Shown in pieces: positions 10,355 through 19,854 of a DNA stretch of 64,000 bases (positions within the stretch are counted from its first letter, which is position 1; every line of letters begins with the position of its first letter). The position numbers were made by a program, and so were the translations under genes. Source of the stretch: Puccinia triticina (Eukaryota > Basidiomycota > Pucciniomycetes > Pucciniales > Pucciniaceae); contig NC_070574.1 in the NCBI RefSeq assembly GCF_026914185.1, positions 496,001 through 560,000 of the forward strand. The letters are read 5' to 3'. The notes under the pieces were generated by a model. The model searched no databases. It had not been told where the DNA came from and saw nothing but the letters and a program-made list of their open reading frames with translations.

Positions 10355-11194
10355 TCCAAGAGTGGCAGGCGAGACATTGGGCGTGGATGAGTCATTTGAG
10401 CGGGTCGGCAGGGTTGGGCTCCTCCGGCTCAGCTAAGTGTGGCTGTGGATGAGGAGGAGGGTGGTCGGGAGCGGGGGTGAGCAAGACGCGGTCGGACGGG
10501 CGCCGGGAGAGGGATAGTGTTTTCGGAGGCCGTCTGGGCATCGCCGCTAGATCAGACTCCGTAGGACTGAGCAGTCCGTTACTCGGTTAGGCCGAGCTGA
10601 GCGTCGACAGCGCGGTCGCGGCCATGTGTTCCAGCAGCAGAACTGGCGGCGGAGATGGGCTGTGGCGCCAGTGCGGGAATGGGACCAGACAAGGTCGGCG
10701 AGCAGGATGGAGCCCTTGCTCTGCACCCGCTGGCTCTCCAGGCTGGGGTCTCACAGCGGCGCGGGGATCCGGGAGCGGTGGAACGGCGGGCGGAAGGGGT
10801 AGACGGACATCAACAGTGTCGTCCTGCACAAGGCCTCGCTCCGTCCTGCTACAGAAGACCGCTCGTATATTTCTCTGCCCCCGGATCGGCTGTAACGAGG
10901 GAGGCTGGGCCAGCTGTGTAGTATTCCCAGTGAATGCAGCAGCAAAGACAGACGCGGTGAGGCCTGAACAGATGCTTGAAGGGCTGGCTGGAGACCAAGG
11001 GCGTGGCGGAGGCAAACTTATTGCCATACCAACAATTGGCGGGGAGCTGGTCGTGAGCAACAGTTGAAATTTGTGGAGTGTCCGAACCAGCTTCCAACAA
11101 CAGTTGAGTGGCTTGGTGTCAGACAATGGCTGGGTGGACTGAATTTGAGGCAGGACAGCTGTTGGTCATGGCGGGTGGTGGCCAGATCTTGGAC

Positions 11195-11666
11195 GGATAT
11201 ATAAAGAGGCCATCTGGCCACTCTGTTTGTCCCCCCAGGTGTTTCTGTTTTTGCTGTAATTCCAGCTGGCGGTACATCCTCGCGCTCCTCCGCTGTTGCA
11301 CGTGCGCAGTCTGAGGGGCTGAAGAGTGGGCCCCCCACGGGTCTGCAGCCTTAGCTGCGGGCCGGGGGCCTTCATGTCCATCACTTTTGACTCGTGCGCT
11401 TGATGCGGGCTGGGTGGTGAGCCTGGGGGCACGGCTTTGCCGATGTTGGAAGGCTGGTAGAGATTTAGATTTTTCTTATGTAAAATCCCCCTTTTTTTGT
11501 ATCCTGGTTTTTGTAGTGGGAAAACCCCACCTGTTTTTTTTTTTTGAACTTTTGTTGATGGGGAAACCCATGATGTTTTTTTTCTCATTTTGTATAATTG
11601 TAAGGGGGAACCCTTGATCTTATTTTTTTTAATTTTGGAAAAACTGTGTCTTTAATAAACTTGGAT
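11195..11666 (+). repeat. repeat family X, copy 1 (TATA box to poly(A) signal)
   Basis: This copy shares with 40972-41407 an ordered set of blocks: a TATAAAGAG box, a block around TGCGCAGT.TGAGGGGC, a GC-rich block with TGCGGGCCGGGGGCCTTCA, a GGGAAACCC/GGGGGAACCCTTGA pair with T-runs, and the terminal TCTTTAATAAACTTGGAT. A promoter-like box about 450 bp before AATAAA suggests an LTR (U3-R-U5) or a short transcribed repeat. No coding capacity is seen. Confidence 0.5.
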
Positions 11667-12174
11667 AAGGCAAAGGCCAGCAGTTATGGAGGGACAGCCC
11701 TGTGATCAAGAGAAGGCAAAGGCCAGCAGAAAGAACAGATCAAGCAAGACACAGAGTTGTACCTCTGAGATAAACAAGGTTCAGTGAAAAAGGTTACTTA
11801 CTGTCAATATCCTAGGCGCCTGTGACGGTAGGTATACTGGGAGTGTTGTAAACTCTTTGGTGGTGATCCTGGGGTTATCTGGGGTGTGGTTCTGGTGTGC
11901 TAAAGTCTGTAGATCCACCTCAGGCAAGGGGGATCCTGACTACGAAAATTTTCACAGTTTGCTTATGTAATTTACATATGTACATGTGGTTTGGCGCGCC
12001 TGGTAGCGCTGACACGTCACAACTGCGCAAGCGCGCCACAACTCAATAACTCAGAGAAGGAGTATAGTTACAATGAATTGATAAGTTGTAACTAGGGTTA
12101 AAATTGCATGAGGAAACAGAATATGAAGTCAAAACAAGGTTATCTCTTAAGATGAAAAAGATATAAAGTAATTT

Positions 12175-12300
12175 ATATGTAACAAAGGTAGAACAGGCAG
12201 CTTTTAGGTCAGCTGTGATGACTCTAAGGCTGACATTTGTATATGTAACAAAGGTAGAACAGGCAGCTTTTAGGTCAGCTGTGATGACTCTAAGGCTGAC
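12175..12300 (+). repeat. 66 bp tandem duplication
   Basis: A 60 bp sequence starting ATATGTAACAAAGGTAGAAC occurs at 12175-12234 and again at 12241-12300 without differences, separated by 6 bp. The duplication is recent. Nothing else is recognised between 11667 and 12726. Confidence 0.9.
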
Positions 12301-12726
12301 AAGCAAAGAGGATATTCTTAGAATACAATGAATATATTCTGCAATAGTCAATATGAAGCCTAAGCTACAGCAGATTTGTATAATTTCATATGTATCCTAA
12401 ATGTGTTTCTGTTTCCGTGATTGATTTTTTTGTTTGTTTAAGATTATCACTAATCTGTATCTAATCTACGTTGTTCTGCCTCCCGTTTTGTTTATCTTTG
12501 CAATCATTCTCTCCTTTTTGTTCCTTCTCATTTCTCATGTTGTTCCTTTCAGTTTTGAACCCTTAGCACTCAGGTTTTCGTTGGCTCTTGTGTTTCCTAA
12601 TGTTGATAGTGGTTGGAAAAATAAATAGACATTTTGGCTTGTGGGGATAACATCTTGCCATACTTATGAATTCGCACAGGATGAATTTTGCTGCAAATTT
12701 CTAGGTGTCCTTGGGTGTGCGGCCTG

Positions 12727-12753
12727 CAGCGGCGAAGCCGCCTTTGCCTCTAG
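12727..12753 (+). mobile_element. Helitron 3' terminus (copy 2; body extends leftward)
   Basis: The segment is CAGCGGCGAAGCCGCC, then TTTGCCTCTAG, followed by T. It matches the other three termini in this window in hairpin, spacing and CTAG end. The 5' end is not resolved; it probably encloses part of 9.9-12.7 kb, including the GC-rich fragments. Confidence 0.6.
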
Positions 12754-12959
12754 TCTAGAGAAGTATGTGTGGGGAAACCCCTGCTTCTCTGAAAGACAAA
12801 GACTGAAAACACCCCCAGCTAGGCTGGAAGCAAGAAGACAGTGGTCTAGTGTAGTTGAATACTTTTCTCACAAGTGGCTCACAATGTAATGTGTATTGCA
12901 AGATATAAAGCTAGTATTTTATTATGTGGCAAAGAGTGTGAGGGTGACAATTTATTTGA

Positions 12960-13440
12960 ATCTTGTGGGGGGAATGATCTCCTTCCTTTGATTCCATGGG
13001 GGACAAAGGAGGAGAGAGCCTCTCCTTATATAGGAAAATGTGAGGCATTTATGCTGGTGGTCTATGTACATGAGGGGTTTTGGCTGGTGTGCCTTTACAA
13101 ATGCTGTGCAAATAGAGCTATGTACAGTGTGGCAGTGTATACATGAGGAAATTTAGCTGGTGATCTAGTTACAAGTGTGGCTTACACAGCCCTCTGGTTG
13201 CTATGGAGTCTTCTCAAGTGACCTGCACAGCTTTCTGTATTGCTGTGTAGTCTGCTTGAGTGACTTGCACAGCCCCATGGTTACTATGCCACTTTATTAA
13301 TGTGGCCTGTGGTTGCTAGGTTACTGTAATAAGTGGCTTGTGGCTGCTACACAGCTGCATATGGGGCTGGCTGGTTGCTAAGCAGCCACATATATACACA
13401 CAGATATATGTAAATGGGTAGTATGTAAGCTATACAAATG
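12960..13440 (+). repeat. degenerate GAGG-ATTT-GCTGG minisatellite
   Basis: Irregular repeats such as GAGGCATTTATGCTGG and GAGGGGTTTTGGCTGG follow a TATATAGGA box after GAGAGCCTCTCC. The same arrangement (GAGAG-CCTC box, TATA-like box, then GAGG repeats) occurs at 29600-29850 and 39770-40260, so these loci share a repeat family, perhaps an LTR. Confidence 0.45.
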
Positions 13441-13534
13441 CAGTTGTGTACAACTGTGTATGTAAACTGAAGGGGGTGTGTGTATCAAAAGAGGGTGTAA
13501 TGTAACACCACATATGTAAACTAGAAATTTTTGA

Positions 13535-14065
13535 TTTTTCCATCCGGAACAAAAGTGTCTACCACACCCAAGAGGAGAAGCAGTCCCTCAATGGCCAGAG
13601 CAAACTGTTCAAGGAGAGGAATGATGAACGGTTCCCTCCGGTCAGCAAGGGGAGTCTTTACTCCTCTAAATGACCGAAACAGACCCAGCCATCAAGAGGA
13701 GGATCACTCTTTATGACCTGGCTGTTTACTTCCCCACGTCATTCAGAGAATATTAAACACTCCTCTTGATGACCGTGTCTGTTCCAGTCGTTGAGAGGAG
13801 GAGTGTTTACTCCTCTCGATGACCGGAATGTACCCGTTCATCGAGAAGAGGGTTTGATGCTCTGAGTCTTGATAACTGGAACGGTTCCGGTCATTGAGAG
13901 GACAATTTAGCCCTCTTGATGACCGGAACCTTCCCAGTCATCAAGAGGACCATTTAGCCCTCTTGATGACCGGGACCGTTCCAGTCGTCGAGAGGAGTGC
14001 TTAATCCACTTGATGACCGGTGATTTTCACTCCCCCTGTGTGCTGGCCGGTCATCGAAGGAGTTT
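13535..14065 (+). repeat. hairpin minisatellite (CCGGTCATC / GATGACCGG units)
   Basis: The array repeats the unit TCATCAAGAGGA...CCTCTTGATGACCGG. Each unit is a self-complementary hairpin with a 4-15 nt loop. At least six diverged units are visible. Related units occur at 41880-42175 inside a TIR element. Confidence 0.7.
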
Positions 14066-14479
14066 GCATGTTGTACTCCGCTCTGGGACCAGCCTGTGCC
14101 GGCCATCAGCACGGCGAAGTCATGGGGTATGTACTTCTTCCCCTCGAACTCTGTTTTCAAGGGGCTGTGTACCCGATCCATGGACTTTTGGCAGGTTGAA
14201 AATCCACGGGGAGGTGCTCCGCTTAGTTTTTGTATTTCTTTATCATCCTTTTTCTACGTCATGCTGAGGGGTCCAAATACCCCAAGAAGATGGAGGAGGG
14301 GCAAGAAAAATCCCCTCTGCCGGCTGGCAGAAAGAAAAGGGGAATTTCAAACTTTTCATGTGTAGTGCGCGAAGCATTTTGAGCTACCGCGCACTGTGGC
14401 CGGGAAGTTGAGTGGACGCCCCCTGCAGTGCGCGACAAGTTTTTTGCAGTGCTCGAAGTACATCCGTATCTTTAATTAC
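14066..14479. other. gene-free stretch before copia-1
   Basis: Only GC-rich patches with GTGCGCGAAG-type words are seen (14360-14460), also present near 41610-41680. No coding evidence. Confidence 0.4.
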
Positions 14480-14873
14480 TGTTGGATAGAAATGTCACAT
14501 GCATAGCACTATGCATACACTTTCCATGACATTCTAGAAGAAGAGGCTTTGGATGAGGAAGCTCAGACAACTCATGGAAAAAGTCTATCTGAAACTTCAA
14601 CTTTCAACCAACACTTGATACCGGAAGGATCAACACTTCAACTCAACTCAAACTCAACTCAAATCAATCAACAACCAATCACATCCGCACACAGTATTCA
14701 GGGGGAGAAAGAGAGGTACTTGATTGGATTTGTCATCTGTTGTCTTAGTTTTCTTATGATCTGTGTTGTGTTTTCAGTATCCGTTCAAGGCTATTAGGGG
14801 GGTTCACAATAGGATTTTAATAAAACTTAAGAGCCCATTTTAAGGACTTTGTGAACCAATTTTCAGAAAACGT

Positions 14874-15622
14874 TGTGGAACTCCGTCCGGTGCAGGCCAG
14901 CGGCAGTTAGGTGGAGGGGAATGGGGAAAAGAGGTTTGTGTGCCCTCCGGGTGATGGTTGGGATGAGCGGAGAGGATTGGTTGAGCGATGAGGTTTTGGG
15001 GGGGGGGGGAGATTTTACGACGGCGTTGAGCGCGCGTCGGCGGTTGGTTGTTTTTGAGGGATTAAGTGGAAAGACAGGGAAGGGAAGAAGAGGACTCCAG
15101 ATGATCAATAAGATTCAGGATGGCGCTATGGAGGGCGTCGGATAATCAACAATAAACTCTGATGGATTCCTAATTTGGGATCAGCTAGGTTCCATGCCCC
15201 CCTTCCTCTGAGTTCGTGGGCGAACTCAGACTCCAGGGGGCGCCGCGGACTGCGGACCCGTCATCACGCCCCGCACGCGCACAAAGACAAAACAAAACAA
15301 CACAAAACCACAAGCAGGCTACAAAAGAGAACAAACCAAACCCTCCCCACTGAACCCATCCAAAGCGCGCAGTAGAGAAAAGGAAAATAAAACAGAGGAT
15401 CCATGAAAAAGAAAACAACAACCTGAGATAACAAGCAGAACAAACAAAGGAAAGGGTGATCCTGAACACGTCTTGAAGGCGCGACGCGCGCCGCGTCGCA
15501 AGATCTTGAAAGGAACTGAGTCTTGAGTCTTGAAGCTTGAATCCTGGGGCACCTCGACCAGCCGCGCGCCAGCGCGCAATGCTTTGAACTGAGTCTACAT
15601 CTGTACCATGCGGCACACCACA
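14874..15622 (-). repeat. gypsy-Y 3' LTR
   Basis: Plus-strand termini are TGTGGAACTCC and GGCACACCACA. It contains a 12 bp G run at 14998-15009. It is identical to the 5' LTR except G/A and C/T changes near its left end (about 14900 and 14959). Confidence 0.95.
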
Positions 15623-15636
15623 TCTCCACCACGCTT

Positions 15637-15656
15637 GCAGTCTGTCCCTAGACTGC
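15637..15656 (-). promoter_or_regulatory. conserved hairpin next to the gypsy-Y 3' LTR
   Basis: GCAGTCT and AGACTGC are perfect inverted arms around a 6 nt loop. The same 20 bp occur at the same place in the truncated relative (33469-33488) although flanking sequence has diverged. It may act at the polypurine-tract step or in RNA processing; the function is inferred from conservation only. Confidence 0.55.
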
Positions 15657-15753
15657 TCGCGTCCGCCATCGGGGAATTTAATCGGGGAAGGAAGAGAAAA
15701 GGAAGGGGGAAGGGGAGCCTAGAAACTGCGGAGGAACCAAAGGCCGGCGCGGT

Positions 15754-15835
15754 GCTCACAAACGTGGCATAAAGTAGGGTTTCGAAAAACAAGCGGTAGA
15801 AATACCCTGGAGGTGCACACATTGGGAGGACTTAC
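15754..15835 (-). repeat. intron-like module, copy a (overlaps pol stop)
   Basis: On the minus strand the module runs from GTAAGTCCTCCCA to GCCACGTTTGTGAG. The pol stop TAA (15832-15834) is formed by the GTAAGT itself. If it were spliced as an intron, pol would read on for some 50 codons (TAPAFGSSAVSRLPF onward). Confidence 0.6.
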
Positions 15836-18800
15836 TTTTGTTCTCCTATGCCTCCACGAGAAAAATACCTTTTTACCTGATCTGCTGAGAAACGCCGCGC
15901 CAAGGGGGTCCCGTCGAGTTCCGACAAGATATAGGAGCCACCGTGAACCTGACGCACCACGCGAAAAGGCCCATTCCAGCGGCCGGCGAAGAGCTTGCCC
16001 CACTGTGTCTCGAGGGCCCGGTTGTACGCCAGCACCATGTCGCCAGGCTGGAGAGGCGCCCGGAGCCGGCTCGCGTTCTTCTCCTCCCAATACTTGACGG
16101 ATTCCTCGCGTGACTTCATCAGCTTACGGTGCGCCAGATCGCGCACTTCTTTGCTGCGCTCCAGCTGTCGTGAGCGCGCCGCTAGGAGGTCGGCAGTGTT
16201 GTGAACTTCGTCCCAGTCGATTCCGAGGTAGGATTCCATCTCCAGATCGATAGGCAGCACAGCGCGCTGGCCAAAGACGAGCTCGTAAGGCGAGTATCCC
16301 GTCGTGCGCTTTGTTGAAATCCAATCCGCGAATAAGACAAGCGGGAGATATTTTCGGCAGTTCTTCGCGCTTTCACCTGCGAGCTTGACAAGGGCAGCCT
16401 TCAGAGGACCATGGCCGCGCTCTACCATCCCTTGACCTTTGGGGTAATAGGGAGTAGAGACGCAATGTTGGCCGGGAAGTTCGCGTAGCATCTCCGCAAG
16501 CTTACCGCCGAATTCTGATCCGCCGTCTGTCGAATAAGAGCGCGCCAATCCGTAGCGCATCGTCCAGTGTTCATGAAGGAAACTGGCCACTGCTTCTGAG
16601 CTGAGGTTATTCAGGAATTTGGCTTCAACCCAGCCTGAGAAGTCGTCGCGAGCCACAATAAGGTATTGCGCACCAGGGGCTGTGATGTGAACGACATCCA
16701 TGGCAACGCGTCCGAAAACCAATGATTCACCAGTGGGTCCCCTGATTTCCAAAGGCCGCCGCAGATCACGCTTCTGGCAGGCCTCACAGCTCTTGCACCA
16801 GCGCGAGACACTCTTCTTCAAGGAGGGCCACCAAAACCGCTCCGCCACGCGCCGATAAGTCTCCGTCTCCCCGCGATGTCCTAGGCCTTCGTGCAACTGC
16901 TCCAACACCTCCTCTTGCTTGGACGGGAGCGTGATAACAATTCGGGGACACGGTGAACCTCGCTTCATGAGGCGACCAGCGTGAACAAAAAAATCCGAAG
17001 CCTTGCGTTTCAGGGCCCGAAAGTCCTCGAGCGCCATGTTTTCTGGCCACCGGAGGTCCAGGAGATAGGCTTCCAGCTGTCGCCAAAAACCCTGCTGATA
17101 GCCGGTATATTCTCCACTTGCCGCGACCAAACAAAAACCCAAAGGCTTGATAACAGGCTCTTCCTCATCGAATGCCGTCTTGGGGGGTGCCTCATCCTCA
17201 TCTCTGGGCCGCCGAGATAGCCCATCAGGCATCAAGAACGTCTTTCCCGGCCGGTGAATGATATCAAACGAAAATAATTGAATGAAGGCTACCCAACGCG
17301 TCATTGGGGCGTTGGGCAAGCTCGGCGCGTTGATCATTTCGATGAGAGAGCGGGCGTTGACCTGAAGATCAAAATGTTGGCCCCAAAGAACCGTCTGGAG
17401 TTTCTTGAGGATGCGAGCCACCCCGCACAACTCCAGCTTGGGCTGTGAGTACCGGGATTTGACATCAGAAAAGAGGAGAGATTCGTACAAGGCCGGACGA
17501 TCAAGACCGTTTGAGTCTTCCTGGGTAAGAACCGCGCCTGTTGCATGATAACTTGAATCCACGGCTAGCTTGATTTTTCCTGCGTCTGGCCCGTAGTTGA
17601 TTTTGACAAGGACGATGTCCCTGCCTACAATCGTCTTGAGTGCTTCAAAGGCCGCTTCGCATTTGCCCGTCCAGATCCAGTCAGCGTCCTTGCGCGTCAA
17701 ACGTCGAAGCGGAAGACAGAGCTGTGAAAGCCCGGGGATGAAAATTCGAACATAGACCACAACCCCAAGAAAACCACGGATTTCTGTTGCGTTGACAGGA
17801 GTCGGCCACAATAGGATCTTGTTGACTTTGCCTTGCGCCATTCGTCGTCCCTCCTTGCAGACGACGTGACCTACAATCTCGAGCGCAGGCACACAAGCGG
17901 CGAGCTTAGAGGCTGACACGGTGAGCCCTGACTCCTCAATTCTAAATAGGACGCGCTCCAAAGTCGTGGCGTACTCCCAAATGAAGCGCCGAATACCGGG
18001 GTGCCAAGAGAGGACTTCGTTGCCATAATCAGATTCGGGGCCCTTGATGCCTCCATCATCAATGAAAATTCCGGCGTGATCGGGAATCTCCTCTTGGAGG
18101 ATCCACGCCATCTGGGCTTGATAGACGGCCACAGAATTAGTGGCTCCTTGAGGGAGCCGGGTGAGTTGAAAACGGCCCAAAGGAGTCTCAAACGTCGTGA
18201 GAGGCCGGGAAATGGGATCCAGCGCGCGCTCGTCGTAGCCGCCCATGATGTCTCCCAACCCGTAGCACGCGCGTCCCGCAAACGACTCTACAAACTCCTC
18301 AGTGGCTGGGGGAACGCCCGCGTCTTTGATTGTGACCTTGTTCAAGGGTTGGAGATCGTGGACGACCCGAAGCTTGCCATTGCTCTTGAGAACGCAGAAC
18401 ACAGGAGATGTGTAGCTCGAGGTGGACTGTTCGTATAGCCCCGTCTGGATCCGCTCCCGAATGACCTTGATATATTCGCTCAGCTTGGCCGCGGGGATCG
18501 GGATCTTCTTCTTTTGCCAGGGCACGTGTTCCACGACAGGAATGATGTATGGCATCCCGTATGAATCCTTCAGAAGCCCGCGCTCCTCCGGCGTAAAAGC
18601 TATTGCTAGATTTCGATCTGCCAGGACGTTCTTGATTAGGTTTAACTCGTCCGGCCAAAGCCAGCCATCAGGACCAAAATTCACCACAGCCAGGCGTTCT
18701 TCAGTGACACGCCCTTGAGGAACGAAAGGGCCCGCGAGGGAGCGCGCTAGTCCACGATACGGGTTGCGCGAAAGAGGGGGTCGGCGCAAGGAAGGGTTGA

Positions 18801-19848
18801 GACCTTGAGGCATTGCCTGGTTGACAGGCTTGATCTTATTCGCAACTGGTTTATATTTTGTTGCGAACGCCAACATTTCCCCGTGCTTCCACGCATCTAC
18901 CAGAGCCTTCTGCCCAGAAAGTCGAAGTCCGCACTCCAAAAGAGACCAAGTACGGCGCTCGCCGTCATCCGAAAAAGCCACTTTGTCTGCGAAAGAAAGG
19001 CCAGACAGACGTCCATTGCTCACGAGTGTGGCACGCGGTAGGGTTTTCAACAACAGGGTGGCATCTAGCCCGGAGGTGCACAACTGGGAGGAACTTACTT
19101 CTAGTTCTTCCAACCTCCGCACGATACCAAACTGCACCAATCCCCCCTCCGCCACCATCCAATGATTATCTAGTTTCACCTCATTGCGGAGGATCTTTAG
19201 TTTTCCCTTGTTGCAGAGGCTCGGGAGTTTAGGCTCATCGCGGAGTCTAGTTTTACCCTCATTGCGGAGGACGTCTGAAGACGTATCTAGTTTATTCTCT
19301 TCACGGAGACGGTCTTGAGGAACGGCTAGTTTATTCTCGTTGCAGAGACGGGATTGAGAAGGATCTAGTTTATTCTTGTTGCGGAGACGGTCCGCAAGCC
19401 ACGTTGGACAACCCGTAACTGAAATCAAGGACGAAACGCGGGGGCGGCTCACGAGTGTGGCAAACGTAGAGTTTTCGACCACAGGGATGGCATCATGCCC
19501 GGAGGTGCACAACTGGGAGGAACTTACTTCTGGTTCTTCCTGTCTCCACGGGCACCCCATTCCCTCCTCCGCTGGATTTCCGCCTGCCGAAGATTCTTGG
19601 ATCACTGAGAGATGGTCCAATGAGAGAGTTGAGTCAAGAAAAGGAAACTGAAAACCTTGAGGAGGAAAAGTCGGAATATTATTGAGATTTTGAGTGGCTT
19701 TCTGATGTTTTTTTACTTTAATGTTTTGCTGAAGTTGATATAAGGGAGAAAATCGCGACCGGTGAGCCTCTTGAGAATAAGTTAATCCAGCAGCTCGAGG
19801 ACGAGACTCTACATTAGCTCGGCTGCTTGCAGGATTAACTGGAATCAT
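15832..19848 (-). CDS. pol: gypsy-Y Pol: RT, RNase H, integrase (expressed by -1 frameshift)
   Basis: Pol is in the -1 frame relative to gag; after slippage it starts at MIPVNPASSR and runs 1338 codons (the open frame itself reaches up to 19962). Residues 1-300 are low-complexity and include seven copies of an LRNE.KLD-type repeat (19160-19400). RT follows with a GLGDIMGGYDE motif and catalytic FIDD near residue 594. RNase H has KLAVDSSYHATGAVL. Integrase has an HHCC-type zinc region ending CKSCEACQKR and a D-D-E core (MDVVH, STDGGSEF, GMVERGH). The tail has a GPF motif (RWNGPFRV). No chromodomain is seen. The frame is intact from slip site to stop, so this copy could still encode active enzyme. 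Confidence 0.93.
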   Translation of the reverse strand: MIPVNPASSRANVESRPRAAGLTYSQEAHRSRFSPLYQLQQNIKVKKHQKATQNLNNIPTFPPQGFQFPFLDSTLSLDHLSVIQESSAGGNPAEEGMGCPWRQEEPEVSSSQLCTSGHDAIPVVENSTFATLVSRPRVSSLISVTGCPTWLADRLRNKNKLDPSQSRLCNENKLAVPQDRLREENKLDTSSDVLRNEGKTRLRDEPKLPSLCNKGKLKILRNEVKLDNHWMVAEGGLVQFGIVRRLEELEVSSSQLCTSGLDATLLLKTLPRATLVSNGRLSGLSFADKVAFSDDGERRTWSLLECGLRLSGQKALVDAWKHGEMLAFATKYKPVANKIKPVNQAMPQGLNPSLRRPPLSRNPYRGLARSLAGPFVPQGRVTEERLAVVNFGPDGWLWPDELNLIKNVLADRNLAIAFTPEERGLLKDSYGMPYIIPVVEHVPWQKKKIPIPAAKLSEYIKVIRERIQTGLYEQSTSSYTSPVFCVLKSNGKLRVVHDLQPLNKVTIKDAGVPPATEEFVESFAGRACYGLGDIMGGYDERALDPISRPLTTFETPLGRFQLTRLPQGATNSVAVYQAQMAWILQEEIPDHAGIFIDDGGIKGPESDYGNEVLSWHPGIRRFIWEYATTLERVLFRIEESGLTVSASKLAACVPALEIVGHVVCKEGRRMAQGKVNKILLWPTPVNATEIRGFLGVVVYVRIFIPGLSQLCLPLRRLTRKDADWIWTGKCEAAFEALKTIVGRDIVLVKINYGPDAGKIKLAVDSSYHATGAVLTQEDSNGLDRPALYESLLFSDVKSRYSQPKLELCGVARILKKLQTVLWGQHFDLQVNARSLIEMINAPSLPNAPMTRWVAFIQLFSFDIIHRPGKTFLMPDGLSRRPRDEDEAPPKTAFDEEEPVIKPLGFCLVAASGEYTGYQQGFWRQLEAYLLDLRWPENMALEDFRALKRKASDFFVHAGRLMKRGSPCPRIVITLPSKQEEVLEQLHEGLGHRGETETYRRVAERFWWPSLKKSVSRWCKSCEACQKRDLRRPLEIRGPTGESLVFGRVAMDVVHITAPGAQYLIVARDDFSGWVEAKFLNNLSSEAVASFLHEHWTMRYGLARSYSTDGGSEFGGKLAEMLRELPGQHCVSTPYYPKGQGMVERGHGPLKAALVKLAGESAKNCRKYLPLVLFADWISTKRTTGYSPYELVFGQRAVLPIDLEMESYLGIDWDEVHNTADLLAARSRQLERSKEVRDLAHRKLMKSREESVKYWEEKNASRLRAPLQPGDMVLAYNRALETQWGKLFAGRWNGPFRVVRQVHGGSYILSELDGTPLARRFSADQVKRYFSRGGIGEQK
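19019..19098 (-). repeat. intron-like module, copy b (inside pol N-terminus)
   Basis: This is an 80 bp block, GTAAGTTCCTCCCAG to GCCACACTCGTGAG on the minus strand. It is very similar to copy c, 429 bp away, and in the same reading frame; both encode EVSSSQLCTSG. See the finding on this module. Confidence 0.7.
19448..19527 (-). repeat. intron-like module, copy c (inside pol N-terminus)
   Basis: This 80 bp block has the same ends as copy b (GTAAGTTCCTCCCAG ... CACTCGTGAG). It lies in the low-complexity region between the frameshift site and RT. Confidence 0.7.
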
Positions 19849-19854
19849 AAAAAA
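19780..19854 (-). promoter_or_regulatory. programmed -1 frameshift signal between gag and pol
   Basis: The last gag codons are CAT TTT TTA followed by TGA, which contains the heptamer T TTT TTA in the correct phase (19848-19854). A 7 nt spacer follows (19841-19847). Then comes a hairpin with AGTTAATCC pairing to GGATTAACT (9 bp), a 4 nt bulge TGCA, AGCAGC pairing to GCTGCT, and CGAG pairing to CTCG. Slippery site, spacing and stem match the rules for -1 frameshifting established for retroviruses and many retrotransposons. The new frame is exactly the open pol frame. Confidence 0.88.

Noticed and set aside
10587..11126. GC-rich open frames of up to 179 codons on both strands
   Set aside because: All frames are open because of GC content and they overlap each other; none shows motifs or splice structure.
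14863..15145. LTR-internal frames duplicated at 22035-22584 (81-90 codons)
   Set aside because: They are identical because the two LTRs are identical; no sign of coding selection and both strands are open.
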